A stretch of DNA of 64,000 nucleotides, taken from Lactiplantibacillus dongliensis. Lineage in GTDB: Bacteria; Bacillota; Bacilli; Lactobacillales; Lactobacillaceae. Each line of letters opens with the position of its first letter. Positions within the stretch are counted from its first letter, which is position 1. Positions 6,670 through 15,618 of the stretch are shown here, piece after piece. A program made the position numbers and the translations under genes. The notes under the pieces were generated by a model. It made no database searches. It had not been told where the DNA came from and saw only the letters and a program-made list of their open reading frames with translations. The stretch lies in the NCBI RefSeq assembly GCF_005405105.1, contig NZ_BJDK01000016.1, positions 1 through 64,000 of the forward strand, read 5' to 3'.

Positions 6670-7209
6670 ATGCGGATGCATACGTTAGGTCCTGCCGCCA
6701 CTGATAGCTATGCGGCGGCGCAAACTTATAATCAGTTGCCTCAGGTGACACCAATGACCATTGTTGGCCACCCGAGCTTTGAAGCGATCTTGACCCATTT
6801 GGAACGTTACAGTGGCGACTACTTGCTGCTACCGGCCGCGTTTAAGTCGCCGGCGTTACAGGCAAGTTGGGGAGATGTCCACTATGCGTTACTTGATAAG
6901 ATGACGTTGACGCGTTGCTTCATGACCCAATTGAACCCGTTAGTGGTCGTACAACGGTTGGATGCGGATAATCGCATCGGCTATACGCATGCCGCGACGG
7001 CCCAACTCTTACAACGGATTGTCAGTCATGTCGACGTGCAAACGGCGCCAAGTAAGGTGGCGGCTTATCAACTTTATCAAACCAATCAAGCCGGCTACGT
7101 TTTAACGAATGAAAAAAATGTCACACTAACGGCCAATGAACGGGTAGTTAAACGCTTAACTCCCGCGATGGTCTGGTGTTTATATCATATTAAGGATGAC
7201 GATGAATGA
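6670..7209 (+). CDS. Prephenate dehydratase-like protein lacking the catalytic TRF motif
   Basis: 179 aa. The N-terminus LGPAATDSYAAAQ resembles the LGP-x-G-T-x-S-x-x-A opening of prephenate dehydratases. The pattern FEAILTHLERYSGDYLLLP followed later by IGYTHAATAQLLQRI follows the dehydratase fold order. However, the C-terminal Thr-Arg-Phe catalytic triplet is not at the expected place (the region reads PAMVWCLYHI) and no ACT domain follows. It could be a divergent dehydratase, a BacA-type prephenate decarboxylase relative, or a regulatory subunit. It starts 3 nt after aroC and overlaps aroA by 4 nt, so it is certainly part of the operon. No clear ribosome binding site is seen; coupling is likely. 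Confidence 0.6.
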   Translation: MRMHTLGPAATDSYAAAQTYNQLPQVTPMTIVGHPSFEAILTHLERYSGDYLLLPAAFKSPALQASWGDVHYALLDKMTLTRCFMTQLNPLVVVQRLDADNRIGYTHAATAQLLQRIVSHVDVQTAPSKVAAYQLYQTNQAGYVLTNEKNVTLTANERVVKRLTPAMVWCLYHIKDDDE

Positions 7210-8513
7210 AAAAATTAAGCAGTCAACCCGCTAATGGCCTTCATGGGACATTGACGGTTCCAGGCGACAAAAGTATTTCCCACCGTGGCCTGATCTTGGG
7301 TGCGATTAGCCAAGGGACGACCACGTTAACCAACTTTTTACCCGCGGACGATTGTCTGTCAACGTTAGGCGCTATGCGAGCGCTTGGCGTGCAAATTAAC
7401 CGGGAGTCAACGACCGTGCAGATTACTGGTCGCGGGATTCACGGCTTGACGGCGCCCAAGCAAGCGTTAGATATGGGGAATGCAGGTACAGCGACGCGCT
7501 TACTAGCAGGTTTGCTGGCTGGGCAACCGTTTGACAGCACGCTTGTTGGCGATGACTCGCTTAGTCAGCGGCCGATGGAACGGGTCCGGCAGCCACTAGC
7601 CACAATGGGTGCCAAATTAGCACTAGTTAACGGTCATTTACCAATGACGATTCACGGCCAGCACCTACACGCCGCTAATTACCAAATGACAGTTGCCAGT
7701 GCCCAAGTCAAAAGTGCGTTAATCTTGGCGGCGCTGCAAGCCGATCAGCCAAGTACGATTATTGAAAAATTACCGACGCGTGATCATACCGAGCGCTTAC
7801 TGCAAGCCTTTGGTGGCGAGATTGCGACGGCCGCGGATGGCAAGACGATTACGGTTCAGCCGCAACCGAATTTGCGGGGACAAAATGTGACCGTGCCGGG
7901 GGACTTATCGTCAGCCGCTTTCTTCTTAACGGCGGCTAGTATCGTACCCGGTTCACGCGTGCGATTGCATAATGTTGGTCTAAATCCCACACGAACTGGA
8001 TTATTAACGGTGTTACAACGCATGGGTGGGGATGTCACAATTACGCCGACTGCTAGTACGGGTGAACCCTTCGGTGATGTGACGGTAGCCGCGACTGAGT
8101 TACAGCCGCTTGACTTAACGGCCGCCGATATTCCAGCGGTAATCGATGAATTACCGTTGGTGGCACTATTGGCAGCAACCGCCAATGGGGTGAGTCGGAT
8201 TAGCGGTGCTGGTGAATTGCGGGTCAAGGAAACGGATCGCATTGCGACGATTGTGACGGAATTGCGTAAGTTGGGGGTGGCGATTGAAGAACGGCCCGAT
8301 GGTTTCGTGATTGATGGGCGGCGGGCTTGGCAGGTGCAAACGTCGCAATTAGACAGCCATGGCGATCACCGCATTGGGATGATGATGGCCATTGCAGCGT
8401 TGCGGCTGAAGACACCGTTAACTTTGGCAAATGCCGCTGCCATTAGCATTTCGTACCCGAACTTCTTCCATGATCTACAACAATTATTACCGTCAACGGA
8501 GGTGTTGGTATGA
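7206..8513 (+). CDS. aroA: 3-phosphoshikimate 1-carboxyvinyltransferase (EPSP synthase)
   Basis: 435 aa. It condenses shikimate-3-phosphate with PEP. Motifs: PGDKSISHRGLILGA near residue 20 (substrate-binding Lys-Ser), GNAGTATRLLAGLLAG near 91 (PEP site), RDHTERLL, and the late SHGDHRIGMMMAIAAL signature. The start overlaps the stop of the upstream gene (ATGA), and the end overlaps tyrA by 4 nt, indicating tight translational coupling. Called aroE in Bacillus nomenclature. Confidence 0.97.
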   Translation: MKKLSSQPANGLHGTLTVPGDKSISHRGLILGAISQGTTTLTNFLPADDCLSTLGAMRALGVQINRESTTVQITGRGIHGLTAPKQALDMGNAGTATRLLAGLLAGQPFDSTLVGDDSLSQRPMERVRQPLATMGAKLALVNGHLPMTIHGQHLHAANYQMTVASAQVKSALILAALQADQPSTIIEKLPTRDHTERLLQAFGGEIATAADGKTITVQPQPNLRGQNVTVPGDLSSAAFFLTAASIVPGSRVRLHNVGLNPTRTGLLTVLQRMGGDVTITPTASTGEPFGDVTVAATELQPLDLTAADIPAVIDELPLVALLAATANGVSRISGAGELRVKETDRIATIVTELRKLGVAIEERPDGFVIDGRRAWQVQTSQLDSHGDHRIGMMMAIAALRLKTPLTLANAAAISISYPNFFHDLQQLLPSTEVLV

Positions 8514-9607
8514 TGCAAGTACTGATTAAAGGGCTCGGCCTGATTGGCAGTTCGCTGGCCTTAGCGATTCGCCAAGCGCATCCAGACGTCACGATTGTGG
8601 GCAGTGACGTGGTGCCAGCAACACTTGACTATGCGCAACAAAGTCAGCTCGTTGATGACGTGACAACTGATTTCTCAACTGCAGCGGTGACGGCTGATGT
8701 GATTATTCTAGCTGGACCAGTGGCTGTGATTTGTGATGACTTAGCGACTTTAGCGACCTTGTCGTTAAAACCACAAGTGGTGATCACTGATGTCGGCAGT
8801 ACGAAGCAGACCGTCTTAGCCGCCGCGCGACCGTTACAACAACGGGGGTTAGCCTTTGTGGGTGGGCATCCAATGGCTGGCTCGCATAAGTCGGGCGTGA
8901 TGGCGGGCCGCGCGGATTTATTTGAAAATGCATACTACTTCTTAGTTCCCGGTTTGGCGCCTAAAGCCGCCGTCCAGCAGTTGCAAGCTTTATTAGTGGG
9001 CACACATGTTAAATGGCTCACGGTGACGCCGAAACAACATGATCGCTTAGTCGGTCAACTCAGTCATTTGCCACATGTGGTGGCCGCGGCGTTAGTGAAT
9101 CAAACGCAACAGGCGTTGGCTGATTCACCGCTAGGGCTACGGTTAGCGGCGGGGGGCTTTAAAAGCATTACCCGAATCGCCTCAGCTGATCCGACCATGT
9201 GGCAGTCGATTTTATTGAACAACGGGCAAGTCGTAACCAGCCAATTACAGGCTTATATTGACCAATTAGCTGCCATTAAAGCCGCGATTGAACAGCAAGA
9301 TGCGCCTCAAATTAATGCGTTTTTCGCTGCCGCCAAGACGACTCGTGATCATTTAGGTCCGGAACATCTGGGCAGTCTACCTAACTTCTTTGATTTATTT
9401 TTAAATATTCCGGATCAGACCGGTGCGATTGCTGATGTGACCCAACGCTTGGCTGCCGCAGGGTTAAGTTTAGTGAATATTCATATTTTAGAGATTCGAG
9501 AAGAAGTCGATGGTGTCTTACAAGTTACGTTTGGTGATGCCGCTACGCGTGATCAAGCGGCGTCGGTATTACAACAAGCAGATTATCAGATTGTGAGGAG
9601 AAATTAA
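8510..9607 (+). CDS. tyrA: Prephenate dehydrogenase with C-terminal ACT domain
   Basis: 365 aa. It oxidises prephenate to 4-hydroxyphenylpyruvate, the tyrosine branch. The Rossmann motif IKGLGLIGSSLALAIR is at the N-terminus. The catalytic His region GGHPMAGSHKSG and the segment GQLSHLPHVVAAAL follow. Residues about 295-360 (LNIPDQTGAIADVTQRLAAA and the following strand) form an ACT domain, which normally carries feedback inhibition by tyrosine. It starts by a 4-nt overlap with aroA and ends 1 nt before aroK. Confidence 0.95.
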   Translation: MMQVLIKGLGLIGSSLALAIRQAHPDVTIVGSDVVPATLDYAQQSQLVDDVTTDFSTAAVTADVIILAGPVAVICDDLATLATLSLKPQVVITDVGSTKQTVLAAARPLQQRGLAFVGGHPMAGSHKSGVMAGRADLFENAYYFLVPGLAPKAAVQQLQALLVGTHVKWLTVTPKQHDRLVGQLSHLPHVVAAALVNQTQQALADSPLGLRLAAGGFKSITRIASADPTMWQSILLNNGQVVTSQLQAYIDQLAAIKAAIEQQDAPQINAFFAAAKTTRDHLGPEHLGSLPNFFDLFLNIPDQTGAIADVTQRLAAAGLSLVNIHILEIREEVDGVLQVTFGDAATRDQAASVLQQADYQIVRRN

Positions 9608-9608
9608 T

Positions 9609-10133
9609 ATGGAAGCAATTTTAATTGGATTTATGGGTAGTGGCAAAACTACGGTCGGTCGGCTATTGGCGGATCAACTTACCACGCAGCATGCCGACTT
9701 GGATGACATGATTGTTGAACGGGCCGGTCAAGCGATTACGGCGATTTTTGAGCAGCATGGGGAAGGGTACTTCCGGCAGTTGGAACAACAAACCTTGCGT
9801 GGCGCTTTAGCGCAACCCGGCGTCCTTTCAACGGGTGGGGGGACGCCGACGATTCCGGCTAATGCGGCAATTTTGACAGCTAGTCCGGTGCCCGTGATTT
9901 GTTTAGCGGCGGACGACACCACGATTCTTGACCGTGTCGCCCATGATACTAGTCGGCCGTTGGTTAATGACCTAGACACGGCGGCTTTATTAGCGTTAAA
10001 GCACCAGCGCGCACCTTTATACGAAGCCGCGGCGGACTTGGTGATTCAAACCGATCAATTAGCGCCAACTGAAATTGTGGCCACGATTCAAGACTGGTTA
10101 AGTCAGCCTGCCCGCCGGAGCGCTCAAGCTTAA
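9609..10133 (+). CDS. aroK: Shikimate kinase
   Basis: 174 aa, usual length. It phosphorylates shikimate at the 3-hydroxyl with ATP. Walker A is GFMGSGKTTVGR (residues about 7-18). The shikimate-binding Asp is in HADLDDMI, and STGGGTPTI is the GGG motif near residue 75. The lid Arg lies in HDTSRPL. It is the last gene of the aro operon, with ribosome binding site GAGGAG before ATG 9609. aroB, aroD and a shikimate dehydrogenase are not in this window. Confidence 0.96.
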   Translation: MEAILIGFMGSGKTTVGRLLADQLTTQHADLDDMIVERAGQAITAIFEQHGEGYFRQLEQQTLRGALAQPGVLSTGGGTPTIPANAAILTASPVPVICLAADDTTILDRVAHDTSRPLVNDLDTAALLALKHQRAPLYEAAADLVIQTDQLAPTEIVATIQDWLSQPARRSAQA

Positions 10134-10146
10134 GTGTGGTGGTATG

Positions 10147-10306
10147 TTGCCGCTACGGTTGGCCTGGATTGACGCTGGAACGTGGTGGCCACGTTTGCAA
10201 GCCGAAAAGCGGTCTTGCAAATCGGGCTTTGACTAAGGTCGGGAAAGACCACCCGGCCTAAGTCAAACGACACCACTGAGCGTCATCCAGTCCGCCCTGC
10301 GCTGAA
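10147..10306 (+). repeat. Type I structured intergenic repeat, orientation A
   Basis: Immediately after aroK. It shares the core of CTGGAACGTGGTGGCCACGTTT, the arm CGGTCTTGCAAATCGGGCTTTG, and CGACACCACTGAGC with five other copies in the window. Outer arms are imperfectly complementary, and two internal hairpins are present. Together with the next copy (10392-10546) it forms an inverted pair. Confidence 0.8.
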
Positions 10307-10391
10307 TAAGTGCTATTGTTGGGTGGTCCTGCAAGATTGTGTGACTGTTCGAATTGATTATATTAAGCAGTTATTTATAGATACCTGATGA

Positions 10392-10546
10392 TTAACGTCG
10401 GGCGGTCCAGAATTGGCTCAGTGGTGTCGTTGATCTTAGTGGCCCGGTTTTGGGGCACTTAGATCAAGCCCGGCTTGCGAGACCGTCCTTGGCTCGCAAA
10501 CGTGGCCACCACGTTCCAGCCGATTCTGGGCCAACCAGAGTGACAA
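10392..10546 (-). repeat. Type I structured intergenic repeat, orientation B
   Basis: Reverse orientation copy: GGCTCAGTGGTGTCGTTGAT, then AGCCCGGCTTGCGAGACCG, then GTGGCCACCACGTTCCAGCC. It is separated by about 85 bp from the opposite copy and followed by the bidirectional terminator at 10566. Confidence 0.8.
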
Positions 10547-10565
10547 GTTTAGCCAACTAATACAT

Positions 10566-10599
10566 AAAGCCCTCGCTAACATTTGCTAGCGGGGGCTTT
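10566..10599. terminator. Bidirectional terminator between aroK and the GDPD gene
   Basis: AAAGCCCTCGCTA pairs with TAGCGGGGGCTTT around a 7-nt loop. It is A-rich before and T-rich after, and serves the convergent transcripts. Confidence 0.85.
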
Positions 10600-10605
10600 G
10601 AGGTG

Positions 10606-12399
10606 CTATTCATTAGAGGTTAAGCTCAATTCATTCATAAAAGTTAAGAGTAGTTTCGAATAACCGGGATGATTGGTATTAGCCTTGGCTTCGACTTGCA
10701 TCTCATGTAGATTGTCGGTGATGATGCCGTTGACGCCCATGAACATCATCTGATCCATCAAGTCGGTGTCGTCGATATCCCACGCGTAAACTTTTTGATG
10801 ATTGCGGTCGGCTTTGTTGACGAATTGATCGTTCAGCGTGGTCGCTTCCATCGTATAGCCATTAGCGCTCGTGTAGGGGAAAGTCAGATTGTAGGGCAAG
10901 ATGTAATTGACGAATTGATGCGGGTCTTGCGTTTTTAGATCCGTCATGACGTTGTAGCTGAGGGTATGCACTTGATCATGATTTTTGCGTAGTGTTTTCC
11001 CATATTGTTTAATGAAGCGCGTTGTGTCTTGACGGGTGTACGCTGACGTCGGTTTGATTTCGACTAATAGTTTTTGATGGTGCTGATGAGCGACGGTTAG
11101 ATAGTGGTCGAAGCTAGGAATTTTAGCTTGGTAGCCGTTTTCGTGGACCGTTAATTTAGTCAACTGCTGCAAGGTTAACTGTGCGGGCTTTTTCTTAATG
11201 CCCGCTAATTTTTTTAAATTAGTATCGTGCATCACGACAAATTGGTGGTCTTTAGTGACTTGCACGTCCATTTCGATGTAGTCGGGATGCTCGCGACTGG
11301 TCTTAAGTAGCGAGGGGATCGTATTTTGAACCCCATTACCATTATCGACGCCACGATGGGCAATCATCAACGGTTGGGTGATGGCAAGACCGTTTAGATA
11401 GATTAAGTTAAACGCAACTAGCAGACCGCTTGCTAACGTTAAACCGATGATGACGGTCGTACGAGTCAGTCGTTTAAGACGTGGCGCCTCGTTGAACCGG
11501 AGCTGGTTTTGCATGGGCAAGGTTAAATCTTGTCGGTAACAGGCAATGATGAGCATCATAAATAACACGGTCGTGTAGCAGATGATGATTTCCGTGACGA
11601 CTTCCATGATGAATAAGTTAACGGTGGCGGCGGCCATCCCCCAGTGGGTGCGGTCGAAACCGAGCTGAGCGGCGTAGATGACACTATAAATGACCGATAC
11701 CGTCAGCGTGATCATACCCAAAATGACGAGCATGTGCCAGAGATACCGCCAGATACGATGCTGCGTCTGGTGCCAGCTCCGTTTAACCGCTTGTCGCCAC
11801 GGCAATTGGTCGATAATCATGAGTGGCAATAGGCTGATTAAGCGGACCCCCAGATAGCCAGCGCCGAGATAGAAGACGGCCAAGGCCACGGCTAACCACG
11901 GATTATCAAGTAAATAACTGACGATAAAAGCTGGAATCTGCGCTTTATTTAGGAGCGGTGTGGTAAAAAGATAACTCCCAAATGGCAAAATCACGATAAA
12001 GTAACCGATAAAGAATAGGAAGGTCCCGATTGATGTGTGATTCAAGCTGCGAACCGTGTCATACAACACGTCACGGACCGTTGCTGGCCGCCCATTAAGA
12101 ATATTGATGATGCCCAAAAGTAGAAAGGCGAATTGCCAGTAAACTAAAATGATCACTGCTAGTAGTAACCCTAGCATACCAATAAAGGCTAATGGTTCCT
12201 TAACGATAATCTGGCCAAAATTGGTATAGGAAACGTAGGCCACGCCTTGCCACTTCAATAACTGTTCCAAAGCCCAGTTAAAGAATGGAATCGCCAGGTA
12301 ACTAATGGCTAAGTTAGTGCCAAAAACTAGTGCCACGTAACTACCCCAGTGCTGATAAAAACGGCGAGTCCCAGCCCGCCAAAAATGCCATGCCCCCAT
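10606..12399 (-). CDS. Membrane-anchored glycerophosphodiester phosphodiesterase
   Basis: 597 aa. The N-terminal half (about residues 1-330) has eight or so hydrophobic segments typical of the GDPD membrane domain. The C-terminal half begins with MIAHRGVDNGNGVQNTIPSL and DYIEMDVQVTKDHQFVVMHD, the HR...E...D...H catalytic and calcium-binding pattern of GDPD. Such enzymes hydrolyse glycerophosphodiesters, or polyglycerophosphate of teichoic acids, outside the membrane. An AGGGGG ribosome binding site precedes ATG 12399. It is a single gene. A second, soluble GDPD is at 37890. Confidence 0.93.
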   Translation of the reverse strand: MGAWHFWRAGTRRFYQHWGSYVALVFGTNLAISYLAIPFFNWALEQLLKWQGVAYVSYTNFGQIIVKEPLAFIGMLGLLLAVIILVYWQFAFLLLGIINILNGRPATVRDVLYDTVRSLNHTSIGTFLFFIGYFIVILPFGSYLFTTPLLNKAQIPAFIVSYLLDNPWLAVALAVFYLGAGYLGVRLISLLPLMIIDQLPWRQAVKRSWHQTQHRIWRYLWHMLVILGMITLTVSVIYSVIYAAQLGFDRTHWGMAAATVNLFIMEVVTEIIICYTTVLFMMLIIACYRQDLTLPMQNQLRFNEAPRLKRLTRTTVIIGLTLASGLLVAFNLIYLNGLAITQPLMIAHRGVDNGNGVQNTIPSLLKTSREHPDYIEMDVQVTKDHQFVVMHDTNLKKLAGIKKKPAQLTLQQLTKLTVHENGYQAKIPSFDHYLTVAHQHHQKLLVEIKPTSAYTRQDTTRFIKQYGKTLRKNHDQVHTLSYNVMTDLKTQDPHQFVNYILPYNLTFPYTSANGYTMEATTLNDQFVNKADRNHQKVYAWDIDDTDLMDQMMFMGVNGIITDNLHEMQVEAKANTNHPGYSKLLLTFMNELSLTSNE

Positions 12400-12716
12400 G
12401 TTGCAGGCCCCCTAAAATTAATTTAGTTATAGTTTAGCATATGTGGTTGATGGCGGGGGCGCAATCAGGGAATTCCTGATGAGGGCAATCAGCAACAGTC
12501 GTGTAACTGATTGGCTCGGTTAAGCCTAATCGTTGCCACAATGATAGTCGGATATGTAGGTAGCAGGCCATCACGATGTCACCTGCGAGGATACTCGTCT
12601 GGAACCGGGGTAGGCCCTTTTGACGCGCTATGAACAGGACAATGAAAGGCTGGCTAATAAGCTGGCAACTGACTGTTACCAGCCGGTTACTGAGCTCGAC
12701 TCATTCAACCGCAACG
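12400..12716. other. Intergenic stretch between the GDPD and hemH genes
   Basis: Holds the GDPD promoter region and, near 12670-12694, a hairpin (read on the minus strand GCTGGTAAC/GTTGCCAGC) that could stop hemH transcription, though without a clear T-run. I see no ORF worth calling. Confidence 0.4.
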
Positions 12717-13673
12717 TTAGGCGTCATGGATTTGTGCTGCCCACCAGCGTGTGGCCAAGTCCGCTAAAAATTGACTAAAGCGCGGATTATCATTCATTGG
12801 TGGCACTAGGTCAAAGCGATTGCCGCCACTGGCACGAAAAGTCTGGTAGTTTTGAATATGGTCTTCTTCGATCGTTGCTAGGCAGTCGACAACAACCGAA
12901 GGGGTCACAATGAGAACATTGCGCTGTCCTTTTTCAACGAGGGTCATTAGCTCAGTCTTTAGGGCCGGTTTCAACCATGGCAATGGGCCAAAGTTGGATT
13001 GGAACGCAGTGCTGACACGCTCCGCTGGTAAATCAGGCAACCGTTGTAGGACGGCTTTAGTGGTCGCCAAGCATTCTTGCAAATAGGGATCACCATGGCG
13101 CACCATCGCCGTGGGAATGCTATGATAACTGAAAATGACCCGGTCATAATTATGTTGGTCATAGCTAGCTTGCACTTGGTCGGCCAACAGTTGTAGATAG
13201 TCGGGTTCATCGTAAAAGTGTTTGATGAATGTGATGGGCACGTCACTGGCTTCGGCTTGGGTCAAAATGGACTGATGGGTCCTTTGGGTGTATTGCGGAA
13301 AGAGTGGTAAGACGATTACTTGCGGACACCCCGCGGCGGCCATGTGTTTTAATGTCTGACCGATGGCGGGTTCACCATAAGTCATGGCTAAGCTAACTTT
13401 CCAATGTGGTAAGTTAGCTTGCACTAAATCACGGATTTGCCGCGACCGGATAACTAGTGGCGAACCAGCTGCCAGCCAACTATCACGATAGCAGGCGGCT
13501 GAATGCCAAGTGCGTAGTGGCAAAATCAAACCGCGCAATAAGGGCTGCCACAATGCTGGTGGCAGTGTGGTGATATTGGGATCACTTAAAGAACGCGTTA
13601 AATATTGTTTGACGTCGGCAGTTTGCGGCGATGCGGGTGAACCGGTATTTACAAGTAATAAGCCTGGTCGCAT
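12717..13673 (-). CDS. hemH: Ferrochelatase (HemH family)
   Basis: 318 aa, the usual length for Gram-positive ferrochelatases. The family inserts Fe2+ into a porphyrin ring (protoporphyrin IX or coproporphyrin III). The opening GLLLVNTGSPASPQ is characteristic. The conserved metal-site His is in FSYHSIPTAMVRHGDPY and the Glu in EEDHIQNY. An AAAGGAGTGG ribosome binding site precedes ATG 13673. No other heme gene is nearby, so it may act on imported porphyrin, as is typical for lactobacilli that use exogenous heme. Confidence 0.93.
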   Translation of the reverse strand: MRPGLLLVNTGSPASPQTADVKQYLTRSLSDPNITTLPPALWQPLLRGLILPLRTWHSAACYRDSWLAAGSPLVIRSRQIRDLVQANLPHWKVSLAMTYGEPAIGQTLKHMAAAGCPQVIVLPLFPQYTQRTHQSILTQAEASDVPITFIKHFYDEPDYLQLLADQVQASYDQHNYDRVIFSYHSIPTAMVRHGDPYLQECLATTKAVLQRLPDLPAERVSTAFQSNFGPLPWLKPALKTELMTLVEKGQRNVLIVTPSVVVDCLATIEEDHIQNYQTFRASGGNRFDLVPPMNDNPRFSQFLADLATRWWAAQIHDA

Positions 13674-13866
13674 AGTTGACCACTCCTTTCAACTGATATC
13701 GGGTTCATTATGCCATAAAATCAGCTGTAAAAATGGATTAACGCCTTGAATTGTTGCGGTTATCAAGCGATAAGCACGGGATTAGTTTGGTAAGTCAATA
13801 TACAAAGTGACACTGGGTTAATGATAAAAGTGGGGTAGCTATTGAAGACTAGTCAAGTAAGTCTAA

Positions 13867-13916
13867 AAAATGATCGCTAACGACTTGCCATCTAACAAGT
13901 TGTTAGCGATCATTTT
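13867..13916. terminator. Strong terminator of the acetolactate synthase-like operon
   Basis: A 21-bp stem (AAAATGATCGCTAACGACTTG at 13867 with its complement ending at 13916, one GT pair) around an 8-nt loop. It lies just after the minus-strand gene at 13946. Confidence 0.88.
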
Positions 13917-13945
13917 AAGCTGTACTGGTATTTAGAAGTTAGCGG

Positions 13946-15616
13946 TTAAATTCGAATCGTCGTATTTCCAAGTTTTTCAATTAACTTCAAGTTTTCACGA
14001 TAGTCAACCGGCACCGTAATAATATGCACGCCAGTCTTAGCGGCAACGGCTTGTTTCAGCATTGGTTCGAACTCGCTGGCTTTTGTTACGCGGTAACCCA
14101 CGGCACCGAAACTTTCAGCGTATTTGACGAAGTCTGGATTACTGAAGTCGACTTCATCATGGTGTTCGAGCTCCATGTCCATCTTCCACTTGATCAAGCC
14201 ATATGAAGCATCTTCCCAAATGACGATGACCAGGTGTAGCTTTTCGCGCATTGCGGTTTCGATCTCTTGGGAATTCATCATAAAGCTCCCATCGCCCATC
14301 ACGGCGACCACCGTGCGGTCTGGGTAGGCGAGTTTAGCGCCTAATGCTCCGGGCAATGTCCAGGACATCGTTGACAGGCCGTTGTCAATTAAGCAAGTGT
14401 TGGGTAGGTAAGTCTGATACAGCCGCGCCATCCACATCTTAACGGCCCCGGTATCGACTAGTACGATGTCATCATCGGCTAGCGCAGCGCGGGTGTCGTT
14501 AACGATTTTTTGCGGCAACATTGGGAATGCGTCACTGGCGGCTCCCGTGGCAAGTTCTTTTTGAATCATTTCGCGAATGACTGGTTTGCGATTAGCGTAG
14601 TGAATATCCTGTTCTCTTAGTGCAGCGATTAAGGCGGCTAAGCTTGGTCGGATGTTGGCGATAATGTTGAGTGTGACATCGTAATGACTATCGGTATCTT
14701 GACGGAACATGTTGATATGGATAATCTGCTTGTCACCCCGCGGATTGATCTTCTTTGGATCGAATTGCTGAATCGAAAAGCCAATCGCGATAATTAAGTC
14801 AGCATCATCAAAGGCAAAGTTTTCATAGTCTTTGCGCATGAAGCCCACGACCCCGAGAGCATTTTTATGCCGGTCGGACAAGACCCCCTTACTCATAAAG
14901 GTAGTGGCAACGGGAATATCTAAGAGTTCACTTAGTTGTTGGACGTATTGTTCCGCGTGTTTCCAAGTGACCCCATCGCCAGCCAAAATAATCGGGTGTT
15001 TGGCACCGGCGATTAACTTAACGGCCTTGTCGATATCACTGGCGGTCGGTTGGGTGACGGAAATTGGGGCAATCGGTAAGGGCTTGCTATCAGCATCAGC
15101 TGGCGCCATCTCAACGTCTTGGGGGATTGACAGGTACGTTGCGCCCGGCTTGTCGCGTTTGGAAATCGAGAATGCTTTGCGGACCATTTCGGGCACCGCG
15201 TGAGACGTCAGTACCATGTTGGCGTATTGGGTCACCGGCTTAAACATGGAGACGAGGTCGATGACTTGGTGGGACTCTTTATGCAACCGATCCAAGCCGC
15301 CTTGCGCGCTAATGGCAACGAGGGGGGTGGAGTTGGTTTCGGCATCCGCGACGCCTAACAATAAATTAATGGCGCCGGGACCTAGGGTGGCTACACAAAC
15401 GCCGGGATTACCGGTTAAGCGGCCATAAACACTGGCCATAAAGGAAGCCCCTTGTTCATGCCGCGTTAAAATGAATTTGATTTTTGTCGATTTATTAATC
15501 GCATCGACTAAGTGAATATTTTCTTCGCCAGGAATACCAAAGACGTACTGGACGCCTTCATTTTCGAGACATGCAACTAATAATTGGGCGGTGTTTTGAG
15601 TCATTGGGACCGTCAT
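13946..15616 (-). CDS. Acetolactate synthase-like thiamine diphosphate enzyme
   Basis: 556 aa. It shows the three-domain order of TPP enzymes. The N-terminal region has YVFGIPGEENIHLVDAI and the catalytic Glu in TRHEQGASFMASVYGRLTG. The central FAD/nucleotide-like domain has HPIILAGDGVTWK. The C-terminal TPP-binding motif is VMGDGSFMMNSQEIETA, with the loop ending WEDASYGLIKWK. The best match is the catabolic acetolactate synthase group (pyruvate to alpha-acetolactate). A related carboligase cannot be excluded because the GIPGEEN segment differs from classical AlsS. ATG 15616 lies 2 nt after the permease stop, so the two genes form one operon. Confidence 0.8.
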   Translation of the reverse strand: MTVPMTQNTAQLLVACLENEGVQYVFGIPGEENIHLVDAINKSTKIKFILTRHEQGASFMASVYGRLTGNPGVCVATLGPGAINLLLGVADAETNSTPLVAISAQGGLDRLHKESHQVIDLVSMFKPVTQYANMVLTSHAVPEMVRKAFSISKRDKPGATYLSIPQDVEMAPADADSKPLPIAPISVTQPTASDIDKAVKLIAGAKHPIILAGDGVTWKHAEQYVQQLSELLDIPVATTFMSKGVLSDRHKNALGVVGFMRKDYENFAFDDADLIIAIGFSIQQFDPKKINPRGDKQIIHINMFRQDTDSHYDVTLNIIANIRPSLAALIAALREQDIHYANRKPVIREMIQKELATGAASDAFPMLPQKIVNDTRAALADDDIVLVDTGAVKMWMARLYQTYLPNTCLIDNGLSTMSWTLPGALGAKLAYPDRTVVAVMGDGSFMMNSQEIETAMREKLHLVIVIWEDASYGLIKWKMDMELEHHDEVDFSNPDFVKYAESFGAVGYRVTKASEFEPMLKQAVAAKTGVHIITVPVDYRENLKLIEKLGNTTIRI

Positions 15617-15618
15617 AA

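Noticed and set aside
14832-15203. Long + strand frame inside the acetolactate synthase-like gene
   Set aside because: Shadow frame antisense to a well-supported gene.
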